Shown here: piece after piece, positions 15,242-24,532 of the stretch | Layout: the number at the start of each line of letters is the position of its first letter | Position numbering within the stretch: the first letter of the stretch is position 1 | NCBI GenBank assembly: GCA_024277135.1 | Contig: JAJRVV010000013.1 | Coordinates: 1 to 60,835 of the forward strand | From: Chloroflexota bacterium | Lineage (GTDB): Bacteria > Chloroflexota > Anaerolineae > Promineifilales > Promineifilaceae | DNA: 60,835 nucleotides | Direction of reading: 5' to 3' | The notes under the pieces: generated by a model | The model's input: only the letters and a program-made list of their open reading frames with translations | Told to the model about the DNA's origin: nothing | Database searches by the model: none | Program-made: the position numbers and the translations under genes

Positions 15242-17563
15242 TTGGAATTGTTGGAGGACGAGCGAAGAGTTTTGCGATTCTGGAAACGTTGGCGGCGGCA
15301 GGTTGACCCTGGTTTGTTTTTGGTGATGGCGATTGCTTTGGCGGCGATCTGGCCTTTCATCGGCCGCGCCAGCCTGCCGCTGGGAACCGACGCCGAACTG
15401 CATGTCTTCCGGCTGGCAGAACTGAGCCATCTGGTGCGATCTGGGGAGTTGTACCCGCGCTGGGCGCCGGATTTTTATCATGGGTTCGGCTATCCCATTT
15501 TTAATTATTATGCGCCGTTGAGCTATTACGCCGCGCTGCCGGTGGAACTGCTGCCGGGTTTGAATGCGGTGGCCGGAGTGAAGGCGGTTTTTGTGCTGGG
15601 GACGCTGCTGGGCGGGCTGGGGGTGTATGGGTTTGTACGTGACAATTGGGGACGGTGGGGCGGGTTGGCGGCCGCGTCCCTGTTTTTGTATGCGCCTTAT
15701 ATCCAATACATTGATCCGCAGGCGCGGGGGGTGCTGGCCGAATCTTTTAGTTTTGGCGTGATGGCGATGGCGCTCTGGTTTTTGGATAAGGTGCGGCGGG
15801 GGCACGGCCGTTTCACCTGGTCGGCGGCTGTGGGATGGGTGACGGCCGTGATTCTGTCCCACAATTTGATGGCGCTGCTTTTCTTTGGCATGTTGTCGGC
15901 CTGGGCGGTCTGGCTGGTGGTGGCGGAGAAACCGGGGCGGACGACGGCGCTGCGCCTCTTTTCCGCGTTGGGGCTGGGGTTGGGGCTGGCCGCCTTCTTC
16001 TGGCTGCCGGTCATTTTAGAGCGGAACGCCGTCAATTTGAACACCCTCATCGGCGACGGCGGCAATTATGATTTCCGCACCCATTTTTTGACCTGGCGCG
16101 AGTTATTGTCCGTTTCCCGGCGGTTGGATTGGGGGGCGGCGGAACCGGCGTTCTCGTTTAATTTGGGCGTGGCGCAGTGGGCATTTGGCGGCGCGGCGTT
16201 GGCGCTGTTGGCGGCGGGGCGGGTCGGGCGACGGCCGCATCTGCTCTTCTTTGCCCTCTCGTTGGCGGTTCTGCTCTTTTTGATGCTGCCGGCGTCGGCC
16301 TGGGTGTGGCAGGCGGTTCCATTTTTGCCTTTCTTCCAATTCCCCTGGCGCTTGCTGGGGGCGACAGCTATCCTTCTCGCCATTTTGTCCGGGGCCGGGT
16401 TTGAAGCGGTTGTGGGGGAGGGACGGCGTGGAGCCTGGGCGGCGGCCGCGGCCGTGATTTTGCCCATCCTCTTGGGCCTGCCGCTGACCCAACCGGCGCC
16501 CTGGGATGATTTTGGCCCGGCCAACCTGTGGCAGATGTCCCAAATTGAGCAGAAGGGGTATTGGCTGGGCACGACTTCCACCGCCGATTACGTGCCGGTG
16601 ACGGTGGAGATGACGCCGGGCCGCCAACCTTCAGTCGTCGCCCCCCTGGAAACGTGGGGGGCGCTGGATCGGGTGAATTGGGCCACCGTGCCGCCGGAGG
16701 CGGTGGTGACGACGGAGAACATCACACCGCTGCATGTGCGTTACACGGTGGATTCGCCGCTGGATTTTCGCCTGCGCCTTTTTTTGCTCGATTTCCCCGG
16801 CTGGCAGGTGAAGGTGAACGGCCGTATGATCGAAACGGAGTTGGGGACGCCGGAAGGGTTCATCGTGATTCCGTTGACGGCGGGCCAGCATGTGGTGGAC
16901 GTGGATTTTAGAGACACACCGGCGCGGCAGTTGGCCTGGGGGGTGACGGCCGTTTCGCTGCTGGCGGCCTTGTTGTTGGCGCGGCGTTGGTGGGGAAAAG
17001 GGAGCGTCAGCCTCAGCTATGAACCCATCAAAACAGATGGGCCGATTTGGGCGGCCGTGTTGGGGGTGACAGCCCTGTTTGTTTTTGGCTTGAATCCTTC
17101 AGGCGTTTTGCACTTGTCTTCGACGGGGAATGAAGCGGTGGCGGCGGAGACGGCCGTGTTTGCCGATTTCGGCCGTCAGATCGCTTTAATCGGCTACACC
17201 GCCAACGGCACCGTTCTCCAACCCGGCGATGATTTGTCGCTCGCCTTTTATTGGAAAGCGCAGGCAAAGATAGACATCAACTACTCCGTGTTTGTCCATA
17301 TCTTGCGGCCCGACGGCTCGCTGATTCCGCCCCAATCGGATAAACTCAACCCTGGCGACTTTCCCACCCGCCGTTGGACATTGGACAAATACGTGACGGA
17401 TGAGTACCTGTTGTCCTTGCCCCCCGATTTCCCGCCGGGCCGGTACACCGTCGCTGTGGGGTTTTGGGTGTTGACCGAAGGGTGGCGTTTGCCGCTTCTG
17501 GATGAAAATGGGATGCAAATTGGCGACCGTTATGAGTTGTTTGATCTGGTGGTGGAGCCGTAA
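15242..17563 (+). CDS. Large polytopic membrane protein (6-pyruvoyl-tetrahydropterin-synthase-related/GT-C-like)
   Basis: A 773-aa integral membrane protein. The N-terminal 420 residues hold about ten transmembrane helices and an early extracytoplasmic loop (PLGTDAELHVFRLAEL, then SGELYPRWAPDFYHGFGYPIF) typical of uncharacterised Chloroflexota proteins annotated as 6-pyruvoyl-tetrahydropterin-synthase-related, which look like GT-C-type glycosyltransferases or YfhO relatives. Two more membrane helices (about 560 and 600) and two beta-rich extracytoplasmic segments follow. The start is uncertain: the first possible codon is the TTG at 15242. Role in envelope glycan assembly is inference. rsmD follows after 3 bp. 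Confidence 0.65.
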   Translation: MELLEDERRVLRFWKRWRRQVDPGLFLVMAIALAAIWPFIGRASLPLGTDAELHVFRLAELSHLVRSGELYPRWAPDFYHGFGYPIFNYYAPLSYYAALPVELLPGLNAVAGVKAVFVLGTLLGGLGVYGFVRDNWGRWGGLAAASLFLYAPYIQYIDPQARGVLAESFSFGVMAMALWFLDKVRRGHGRFTWSAAVGWVTAVILSHNLMALLFFGMLSAWAVWLVVAEKPGRTTALRLFSALGLGLGLAAFFWLPVILERNAVNLNTLIGDGGNYDFRTHFLTWRELLSVSRRLDWGAAEPAFSFNLGVAQWAFGGAALALLAAGRVGRRPHLLFFALSLAVLLFLMLPASAWVWQAVPFLPFFQFPWRLLGATAILLAILSGAGFEAVVGEGRRGAWAAAAAVILPILLGLPLTQPAPWDDFGPANLWQMSQIEQKGYWLGTTSTADYVPVTVEMTPGRQPSVVAPLETWGALDRVNWATVPPEAVVTTENITPLHVRYTVDSPLDFRLRLFLLDFPGWQVKVNGRMIETELGTPEGFIVIPLTAGQHVVDVDFRDTPARQLAWGVTAVSLLAALLLARRWWGKGSVSLSYEPIKTDGPIWAAVLGVTALFVFGLNPSGVLHLSSTGNEAVAAETAVFADFGRQIALIGYTANGTVLQPGDDLSLAFYWKAQAKIDINYSVFVHILRPDGSLIPPQSDKLNPGDFPTRRWTLDKYVTDEYLLSLPPDFPPGRYTVAVGFWVLTEGWRLPLLDENGMQIGDRYELFDLVVEP

Positions 17564-17566
17564 CCG

Positions 17567-18124
17567 ATGCGCGTGATCAGCGGTAGCGCCAGGGGGCGCA
17601 AACTCAAAAAAGTGAAGGGGGACTCCACCCGGCCTATCATGGATCGGGTGAAGGAAAACCTGTTCAATATCTTGGGCGACTTTGTGCCGGGGTCGCGCTG
17701 GTTGGATTTGTTTGGCGGCACGGGGCAGGTGGGCATTGAGGCGTTGAGCCGGGGGGCGGCGGGCTGCGTGTTTGTGGATTCGGCGCGGGCGGCGGCGCGG
17801 ACAATGCGGGATAATTTGCGTCACACCGGGCTATCCGAGCGAGCCGAACTGATTCAGGGGGATGCTTTTGCCTATTTGCGCCGTCGGATGCTGCCCGTTT
17901 TTGATGTGATTTATGTGGCGCCGCCGCAGTACCAGGGGATTTGGCGGGAGGTGTTGGTTGAAGTAGATGCCCGGCCGTCCCGCTTGCTTGCCCCGGATGG
18001 CATCGTCATCGTCCAAATTGACCCCAAAGAGTATGAAGCTGTCTCCCTCAAAAATCTACTCTTGTATGACAGCCGCACCTACGGCAACACCCGCCTCGAC
18101 TTTTACGAATCCTGGGACAAGTAG
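17567..18124 (+). CDS. rsmD: 16S rRNA (guanine966-N2)-methyltransferase RsmD
   Basis: Methylates G966 of 16S rRNA in the 30S subunit. The 185-aa protein has the RsmD start MRVISGSARGRKLK, TRPIMDRVKENLFNIL, the SAM-binding motif LDLFGGTGQVGIEALSRGA and the C-terminal NTRLDFYE. The catalytic motif IV, usually (D/N)PPY or DPPF, reads VAPPQY here, so the first acidic/amide residue is replaced by Ala. It is closely spaced behind the membrane-protein gene and probably cotranscribed. Confidence 0.88.
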   Translation: MRVISGSARGRKLKKVKGDSTRPIMDRVKENLFNILGDFVPGSRWLDLFGGTGQVGIEALSRGAAGCVFVDSARAAARTMRDNLRHTGLSERAELIQGDAFAYLRRRMLPVFDVIYVAPPQYQGIWREVLVEVDARPSRLLAPDGIVIVQIDPKEYEAVSLKNLLLYDSRTYGNTRLDFYESWDK

Positions 18125-18176
18125 GCCAAAGTCGAGACGGGCATGATGGGGCAGAAACACCTCGTCTGCTGGAAGT

Positions 18177-21100
18177 TTAATTTTTGAGGATAACCGGCAG
18201 GAAAATCAGACGCTGGTCAAGCTCGTATGCGCCTATGTCGCAAAGCGTGAACTTTGGCCGGGCCACGCCCCGCTGATCTACGGTAACGGATTGACCGTCC
18301 GCATAGAACGGGTTGTTGCCGGCGCTGCTAAAGGTGCAGTTGACCAGCGGAATGACATCGAGTGCGGGGCTGGCAGCGAATAAGGGCAGGTAAGGCGGGT
18401 CGCCGGCCAGGTTTTTCAGCAGCGGATCGATGAGCGTCGCGGATTCAATCGCTCCTGCGTTTGGCGTCGTCGTGCCGTTGGGATCGCCATATTGATCCCC
18501 GACGGTGTTCGTATCGAAGTTAAAGTCGCCTACGGAGCTGATGAAATTATAGCCCGTTGAGGCGATGATCCCGTTGGCGCTGGTGATCATGTCAGGGGCT
18601 TTGGCCGTGTCATCAAAGTTGCCGGCCACAATGCTGTTGGTCATCGTAATGATGGCCCCATTTCGGGCGTGAATGCCGCCGCCGTTTCCCTCAGGATTGG
18701 CTGCATCTTCAGATCGATTACCATAAATAGTCACATTACTCAGCGTGGCTGTGGAATCAGCTTGCCGCATACCGCCCCCTTCTCCCAGGGCCAGGTTGCC
18801 AAAGATAGTGGTGTTGGCGATATTCATGGGCGCGGTTTCAGCATAGAGACCGCCGCCATCGTCATCGGCCGTGTTGTTGATGATGGCGCTGTTAATCACA
18901 TTAACCGTGCCGCTGCCGCCAAAGTTGAAGATACCGCCGCCGCGGCTGCCAGTGCCGCCGGTTAATTCATTATCGCTGATGACGCTGCCCTGAATGTTGA
19001 TATTCCCATCGCCGCGGTTGGCGATGCCGCCGCCGTCCTCGCCGAAGCCTGTGACCCGGTTGCCGCTGATGACGCTGTTCATGATATTCACCGTGCCGTC
19101 AGTATTGCTGTAGAGGCCGCCGCCGTCGCCCAACACCTCGGCGCCGGTCAGGGTGAGATTCTCGATCGTCACCGTGATGGTCGAGCCGGTGATGTAAACG
19201 ACCCGGCCGCTGCGGATAGCATCCAGGGTGGTCGGGTTGGTATCGGGGTCTGACGGGCCGCCAAATCCCAGGGGATAACCGCCGCGGACGGTCACTGTCT
19301 TGCTGATATAGGCTATCTGTTGCAGGCTGCCTTTCGTCTCGGTGCCGGCGCAATAGCCAGCCACTTTAACCAGGTTGCCGCTGGCGGCCGCATCAACGGC
19401 CGTCTGCACATTGGCGTAAATGGTGCCATTACCGTCAATTTGGGCCTGGCAGTTGTTGACCACAGCCAGCGCCGAGCCGCGAGCGGCCGTGATGATTTGC
19501 GACGCGCTCAGTTCGGCTATGTTAAGAATGTGAGTCCCCCCGCCAACCCCGCCCATGATCGTGGCCGGGAACGAGACCGTTATCATAGAATTGCCGGCGA
19601 TGGTGACATTCGTGGCTATCGTGGGCGGCGCGCCAACGACGCCGGCCGACGGAGGATCGATGATTATTGGCCCGGCCAGCGCCAGCGCCGCCGGAATCGT
19701 GTCTGACAAGATACCGCCGGTTACCGTCAGGGCGTCGTTGTTTTCCAGCACAATGGTGTAATTGATGGTCTGGCCGGCTGTGGGACCGGCGTCATCCACC
19801 AGCTTGGTCAAGGTGACGTCGGCGGTGGCTTCATAAGCGCCCATGTCGCAATTAGCGCCCTGGGGCCGGGAAACGCCCCGCTGGTCGGCGGTCACCGCCG
19901 ACCCATTGGCGAACAAGGGGTTGCCGTCGCTGCTGATGTAGGCGCAGTTGACAGGCGGTATCTGTTCCAGGGCCGGGCTGCCGCCCATCAGGGGGTGGTA
20001 AGCAGGCAGCCCGGTGAGGTTGCCCAGCAGCGGGGCAACCGGGCTGCCGCTGGAGCCAACCAGGTCGCCTATGCCGCTGATGAAGCTTTCTGTGCCCCGA
20101 TCCCCGATGAGATTGTAGCCACCGGTGGTGAGCGACCCGGCGATGTCCGGTTTCTCTGCGCCGGAGCTGCTGTCTACATTATCGGCGACCAGGCTGTTTT
20201 TTAGTGTGAAATTGCCGGTTGTCTGGTTATGAACGCCGCCGCCATCGCCAATACCATCGCTGTTGCCATCGGCCGTGTTGTCGCTGATGGTCACGTTCGT
20301 CAAATTAACCGCGCCGTCACTTCTGTTATTGATGCCGCCGCCATTGTTGGCCGCCGAATTGCCAGAGATGGTTGTGTTGGCGATGTTGGCAACCCCGGCG
20401 TTCCAAAGGCCGCCGCCCCAGTTGCCGCTGTTATTGGCGCGTATGGCGCTGTCGAGGATATTCAAGGTCGGCGTCAAAGGCATCATATTGAAGATGCCGC
20501 CGCCATTATTGACGGCCGTGTTATTCTGTATGCTGCTACTGAAGATGTTGATCGTGCCCCCGTTCGTAGAGCCGATACCGCCGCCGTCGTCATTGGCCGT
20601 ATTCAAGCGGACAATGCTGTTGTTCAGCGTCGTCGTGCCGCCGTTGTGAGCGATGCCGCCGCCGTCCGTGGCGGCTTGGTTAAACCAGACAGTGGCATTG
20701 TTCAGGGTCAATGAGCCGCCGTCGTTCAAAATTCCGCCACCGTTGCCGGTTACTTTACCACTTTGAATAAAAACGTCATTTATTTCAACTGTGACGCTGT
20801 CGGTTATCACATGAAAAACACGGTCGCTGCTGTTGCCGGCAATGGTAACGCCTGCGGCGGAGTTGATCGTCAGCGAACTGCTGATATCCAGGTCGCCGGT
20901 GGCATTGTTGTCCTCGCCGGCGCCAACCAGGGTTAGCTGGTAGAAGCCAGGCGGTACGGAGATGACATCGGCGCCGCTGCCGGCGGAACAGGCGTCCACG
21001 GTCGTATCGGTATTCGCCGCCTGAATCGCCTCGCGCAAGGAGCAATCGCCGTCATTGTTTAGCTCGTCTGTGGTTGTGTTAACGACGATGTTGGCCAGGA

Positions 21101-21347
21101 CGGCCGTCTGTCGGACGGCCGTTCGTTGGGCGGATGCGCCTGTTCCAGGTTGGGAGACGGCCGTGTCACACAAGCCGGCCTCTTCCTCCGCTTCGCTATC
21201 ACAACCCACTTCCTGGATGGGAACCGGCGCGGCACCCTGATGGGCAAAGGCTCGTGCAGCCTCATTTGCAGAACCGAGCGATGAGAGGATGATGGCGATC
21301 ATAACAAAAGCAAAAAGAGCGGGGATGATCAGTTGCCATTTTTTCAT
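18177..21347 (-). CDS. Secreted right-handed beta-helix protein with CSLREA and choice-of-anchor domains
   Basis: Exported surface protein of 1056 aa. After a signal peptide (about residues 1-30) comes a CSLREA box (NNDGDCSLREAIQAANTD), then long arrays of beta-helix rungs rich in GGGI, NTTISGN and SVIS-type repeats, as in polymorphic outer-membrane/pectate-lyase-like proteins. A DUF11-like beta-sandwich (LTKLVDDAGPTAGQTINYTI) separates two helix blocks, each closed by a choice-of-anchor-Q-like segment (VTADQRGVSRPQ...CDMGAYE and VTVDQRGVARPK...CDIGAYE). It ends RLIFLPVILKN, a tail seen on many Chloroflexota secreted proteins. Likely adhesin or glycan-binding; no catalytic site claimed. Confidence 0.8.
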   Translation of the reverse strand: MKKWQLIIPALFAFVMIAIILSSLGSANEAARAFAHQGAAPVPIQEVGCDSEAEEEAGLCDTAVSQPGTGASAQRTAVRQTAVLANIVVNTTTDELNNDGDCSLREAIQAANTDTTVDACSAGSGADVISVPPGFYQLTLVGAGEDNNATGDLDISSSLTINSAAGVTIAGNSSDRVFHVITDSVTVEINDVFIQSGKVTGNGGGILNDGGSLTLNNATVWFNQAATDGGGIAHNGGTTTLNNSIVRLNTANDDGGGIGSTNGGTINIFSSSIQNNTAVNNGGGIFNMMPLTPTLNILDSAIRANNSGNWGGGLWNAGVANIANTTISGNSAANNGGGINNRSDGAVNLTNVTISDNTADGNSDGIGDGGGVHNQTTGNFTLKNSLVADNVDSSSGAEKPDIAGSLTTGGYNLIGDRGTESFISGIGDLVGSSGSPVAPLLGNLTGLPAYHPLMGGSPALEQIPPVNCAYISSDGNPLFANGSAVTADQRGVSRPQGANCDMGAYEATADVTLTKLVDDAGPTAGQTINYTIVLENNDALTVTGGILSDTIPAALALAGPIIIDPPSAGVVGAPPTIATNVTIAGNSMITVSFPATIMGGVGGGTHILNIAELSASQIITAARGSALAVVNNCQAQIDGNGTIYANVQTAVDAAASGNLVKVAGYCAGTETKGSLQQIAYISKTVTVRGGYPLGFGGPSDPDTNPTTLDAIRSGRVVYITGSTITVTIENLTLTGAEVLGDGGGLYSNTDGTVNIMNSVISGNRVTGFGEDGGGIANRGDGNINIQGSVISDNELTGGTGSRGGGIFNFGGSGTVNVINSAIINNTADDDGGGLYAETAPMNIANTTIFGNLALGEGGGMRQADSTATLSNVTIYGNRSEDAANPEGNGGGIHARNGAIITMTNSIVAGNFDDTAKAPDMITSANGIIASTGYNFISSVGDFNFDTNTVGDQYGDPNGTTTPNAGAIESATLIDPLLKNLAGDPPYLPLFAASPALDVIPLVNCTFSSAGNNPFYADGQSVTVDQRGVARPKFTLCDIGAYELDQRLIFLPVILKN

Positions 21348-21591
21348 CTGTTTTCTCCAGGTTTGAGGAAGCGGCCTAAAGATGGGGAAACGGTGGGGAG
21401 GGATGATGCCCTTGGCGCACGACCACGAATAAATATATGGTAGGACAAATTGGCATCTTGTCCCAGATTCTTGAAGGCTGTCACTTCTATTTTACAATTT
21501 TACAATGCGTTTAGCAAAACGGCGTTTCTGCGCCAACAGTCTTGGCAAACGAACAGTGATTTTGCTGGCGCTGAAACCGCATCCAATTTAT

Positions 21592-22392
21592 TCAGTTGTC
21601 CAGCGTGATTTGAATGACGCAGTAGCCGGTATCGCCGCTGCTGGCGTTGACGGCCGTCAAGCGAATGAGATATGGTCCCGGCTGCCAATCGGACAAATTG
21701 ACGCTGCCCAGGAACCCGTTTTGCACACGCTGGTCAATGTCGCGGCCCAGGAGAGAGGCCCATTGGCCGCCGGTTTGTGGGCCATTGGCTTGCAGCCGGT
21801 ACAACCCAAAATCTGGCGTATCGGCCGTGCCGTTGAAGGTGACGGCGCCGTTGACGATGGCGCCATTGCGCGGCTGGCTGATGTTGAGATCGGTGGTGCA
21901 GTCAACAAAGGGGGTGGGGGAAGCGCCGGGGGTGGGGGCGGCGGTGGCCACGCTTGGCGGCGTCAATTCTGAGCCGTCGGCTTCAGGAACGATGAGATCG
22001 GCCGGGTTGGCCAGAGTGATGGTGGGTACGGGGGGGGAAGTAGGGCTGGGCACGGCCGTTGGCTCCATGCCCTCCAACGGCGTTGGCGATGAAAGCGGCG
22101 TGCGAAAGATGTCCGGGGTTGGCGTGGGCGGCATCAGCGCTTCCGCCGGTAAATTGGGCGCAATCTGATTGTTTACATAAAAGACGAGGCTGACGACGGC
22201 CGTAAAAAACAACACAAACGCCAGCGAGCTGTTCCGAATCCGCTGTCCCCGTTCCCGTTCCAGGCCAAACAGCGCATACCGCAGTCCCCGCTGCGCTCGA
22301 ATCAACTCGCTGCCAAACCAAAACAGACCCATCCCGCTGAGGATGTAAATCCAGACATCATTGCGGATGAGGAAGACGTAAATCGGCTCCAT
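21592..22392 (-). CDS. Membrane protein with Pro/Thr stalk and extracytoplasmic C-terminal domain
   Basis: A 266-aa protein of unknown function. Two transmembrane helices (about residues 12-30 and 53-73) are followed by a Pro/Thr/Ser-rich stalk (about 85-165) and a 95-residue globular beta-rich domain starting CTTDLNISQPRNGAIVNGAVTFNGTA, which looks like an Ig-like or Gmad2-type surface domain. Two cysteines (DCTTD and GYCVIQ) could form a disulfide across that domain. The start is 11 bp past the punA stop on the same strand, so the two may be cotranscribed. Confidence 0.62.
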   Translation of the reverse strand: MEPIYVFLIRNDVWIYILSGMGLFWFGSELIRAQRGLRYALFGLERERGQRIRNSSLAFVLFFTAVVSLVFYVNNQIAPNLPAEALMPPTPTPDIFRTPLSSPTPLEGMEPTAVPSPTSPPVPTITLANPADLIVPEADGSELTPPSVATAAPTPGASPTPFVDCTTDLNISQPRNGAIVNGAVTFNGTADTPDFGLYRLQANGPQTGGQWASLLGRDIDQRVQNGFLGSVNLSDWQPGPYLIRLTAVNASSGDTGYCVIQITLDN

Positions 22393-22403
22393 CTGGTTTA
22401 TCG

Positions 22404-23246
22404 TTAAAGTTGGCGCAAGACGCCGCGCAGCAAAGCCGTCAAACGGGGGATGACGATTTGGCCTGTTTCCAAAACTTCTTCATGGGTGACGACGGTATCT
22501 GGTTTGGGATCGGGGTCCGCTTTATTGGTGATAGAGGAGATGCCCAGCGCCCGGATGCCGGCGTGACGGGCGGCGACCACGGTTGGCGCGGTGGACATGC
22601 CCACCGCGTCCGCGCCGATGATGCGCAGGAACCGCAGTTCGGCGGGGGTTTCAAAACTGGGGCCGGCGACGTAGGCGTAAACCCCTTCTTGTAAATCAAA
22701 CCCTTCATCGGCGGCTGCCTGCCGCGCTAATGCCCGCAGCGCCGGGTCGTAGGGGAAAGTCATGTCGGGGAAGCGGGGGCCGATCGATTCGTCGTTGGCG
22801 CCGCGGAGCGGGTTATGGCCGGCTATCCCCGGCAGGTACAGGTGGTCTTTGATCAGCATTAAATCGCCGGGTGAGAAATCGGGGTTGATGCCGCCGGCGG
22901 CGTTGGTGACGATCACCGTCTGAATGCCCAAACGCCGCATTACCCGCACCGGCATGATGATTTGGGCCGGGGAGTACCCCTCGTAATAATGGGCGCGTCC
23001 CTGCTGCACCAACACGGTTTGGCCTTCTAGCTGGCCGATGACTAAACGGCCGCTATGTCCGTACACAGTGGAGACAGGCCAATGGGGGATATTTTCATAG
23101 GGGATGATGTCGGGATTTTCGATGGCGTCGGCTAGTTGGCTGAGACCGGAACCAAGCACCAGGCCGATTTGAGGGCGTTGGGATGTTTGTTGGCGGACGG
23201 CCGTGGCCGCCGCTTCAATTTGGGCAGGGGGAATCAAATCGCTCAT
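22404..23246 (-). CDS. punA: Purine-nucleoside phosphorylase (trimeric class)
   Basis: Phosphorolyses inosine/guanosine to base and ribose-1-phosphate for purine salvage. The 280-aa protein fits the trimeric PNP/MTAP family: phosphate loop IGLVLGSGLSQLADAI, GHSGRLVIG, GRAHYYEGY, VTNAAGGINPDF, AGPSFETPAELRFLR, GADAVGMSTAPTVVAARHAG and the base-binding Asn in SSITNKAD. It lies 5 kb from the purine biosynthesis operon, on the other strand. The membrane-protein gene downstream starts 11 bp past its stop. Confidence 0.95.
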   Translation of the reverse strand: MSDLIPPAQIEAAATAVRQQTSQRPQIGLVLGSGLSQLADAIENPDIIPYENIPHWPVSTVYGHSGRLVIGQLEGQTVLVQQGRAHYYEGYSPAQIIMPVRVMRRLGIQTVIVTNAAGGINPDFSPGDLMLIKDHLYLPGIAGHNPLRGANDESIGPRFPDMTFPYDPALRALARQAAADEGFDLQEGVYAYVAGPSFETPAELRFLRIIGADAVGMSTAPTVVAARHAGIRALGISSITNKADPDPKPDTVVTHEEVLETGQIVIPRLTALLRGVLRQL

Positions 23247-23287
23247 AGCAATCCTCTAACCGAGAAATGGCGCCAAAAGCGCCGAAT

Positions 23288-24160
23288 TTATGCGTCTTTG
23301 TCCTCGCTGGAGAGTTGGGTATAGATTTGCGTGGTGGAAATGTTGGCGTGCCCCAATAATTTTTGCACTTCTTGCAAATCGGTACCGCTGTTTAATTTGT
23401 GGGCGGCAAAGCTGTGCCGCAGCGTGTGCGGTGTCACTTCGGCGCTGAGTTCGGCTTCTTTGGCGTATGCTTTGATAATGAGCCATAAGCCCTGGCGCGT
23501 GAGTTGTTGGCCGCGATGGTTTAGGAAAATGGCGTCAACCTTTTTATCTTTTAGAAGGCTTGGCCGTCCTACTTCCAGATATGCCACTAAAGCGGCCCGG
23601 GTGGCTTCATCTACTGGCATCTCTCGCTGCAAATCATCTTTACCCGGACAGCGCAGCGTGTTGTTTTTTAGATCAATGTCTTGTTCACGCAACGATACCA
23701 CCTCGGTCACTCTCATGCCGGTGGCGTATAAAACAGTCAGCAACGCGGAGTCCCGCAAATGCTTCGGCGACTTTTTTGCGGTCGGGGCTTTGAGGAGCCG
23801 TTCTACGTCATCAAAAGCGAGGGTTTTGGGCAGCCGCTTTTTGACTTTTGGCGAATCTACGCCGATGGTGGGGTTATGGGAAATCAGGTTTCGCTTGGAC
23901 AAATAATTGAAAAATGATTTGACGGCGGCAACTTTGCGGGCCACGGAAGAAGAAGCGTAAGCCTTTTCTTTCATGTAGTCTACGTAGGCGCGGACTTCGT
24001 CAATGGAGACTTCTTCCCAATGTAGGGCGTTTGCCTGACGGCCGTTGGTGAGGAAAGAGACAAACTGGTTCAAGTCATTCCGGTAAGCGGCCGTGGTGTT
24101 GGCGGAATACCTGCGTTCTGTTTGTAGATACTTAAGGAAGGCGAGCAATTGTTTTTCCAT
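23288..24160 (-). CDS. Tyrosine recombinase, XerC/XerD type
   Basis: Site-specific recombinase, probably for chromosome dimer resolution. The 290-aa protein has the N-terminal SAM-like core-binding domain (LLAFLKYLQTERRYSANTTAAYRNDL) and the catalytic domain with Arg in ATGMRVTEV, HTLRHSFA, the second His in LLGHANISTTQIYTQ and the nucleophile Tyr in that last motif. Length matches chromosomal Xer proteins rather than integrases. No att-like repeats or mobile cargo surround it. The divergent gene lies 372 bp away. Confidence 0.88.
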   Translation of the reverse strand: MEKQLLAFLKYLQTERRYSANTTAAYRNDLNQFVSFLTNGRQANALHWEEVSIDEVRAYVDYMKEKAYASSSVARKVAAVKSFFNYLSKRNLISHNPTIGVDSPKVKKRLPKTLAFDDVERLLKAPTAKKSPKHLRDSALLTVLYATGMRVTEVVSLREQDIDLKNNTLRCPGKDDLQREMPVDEATRAALVAYLEVGRPSLLKDKKVDAIFLNHRGQQLTRQGLWLIIKAYAKEAELSAEVTPHTLRHSFAAHKLNSGTDLQEVQKLLGHANISTTQIYTQLSSEDKDA

Positions 24161-24532
24161 CGCCTGATACTCCTGGTTGTAACCCGCTCACATTTGGCGT
24201 TTATTCGCGTAGGCAACCAAAATCCAGCTTGTGGGATACATTCCTTTGCAAAAATAAATGATACGGTTCAAAAGGAAAATCATGGGTCATTCGGCTGGGA
24301 GCAGATGCTGAACATCTGCTTACAAAAAGATTATGTAACTTAAATGATAGGAGCATTATAGCATTACTTTTCATAAGATCAAATCGAGTTCGACATAACG
24401 TGACAAAATAGGGGGGCGCCTGCTGGTGAAAACGGCCGTTTGCTGTTATGATTGTAGTGCCGTTTCCAAAAAATGAGAACAGCCCTGTTCCCAACGATAC
24501 TTTACCATCCCACATTTTAGGAGAATTTATCC
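24161..24532. other. Divergent intergenic region between xer and the cDPG-synthetase-like gene
   Basis: No gene is seen in these 372 bp, which are more AT-rich than their surroundings. Two palindromes stand out: AGCAGATG-CTGAA-CATCTGCT at 24300-24320 (perfect 8-bp arms) and GAACAG-CC-CTGTTC at 24477-24490, the latter about 40 bp before the ATG at 24533 and a candidate operator. AGGAG precedes that ATG. Confidence 0.5.

Noticed and set aside
23288..24160. Integrase of a genomic island
   Set aside because: Length and motifs fit a chromosomal Xer recombinase; no att repeats, tRNA or cargo genes are nearby.
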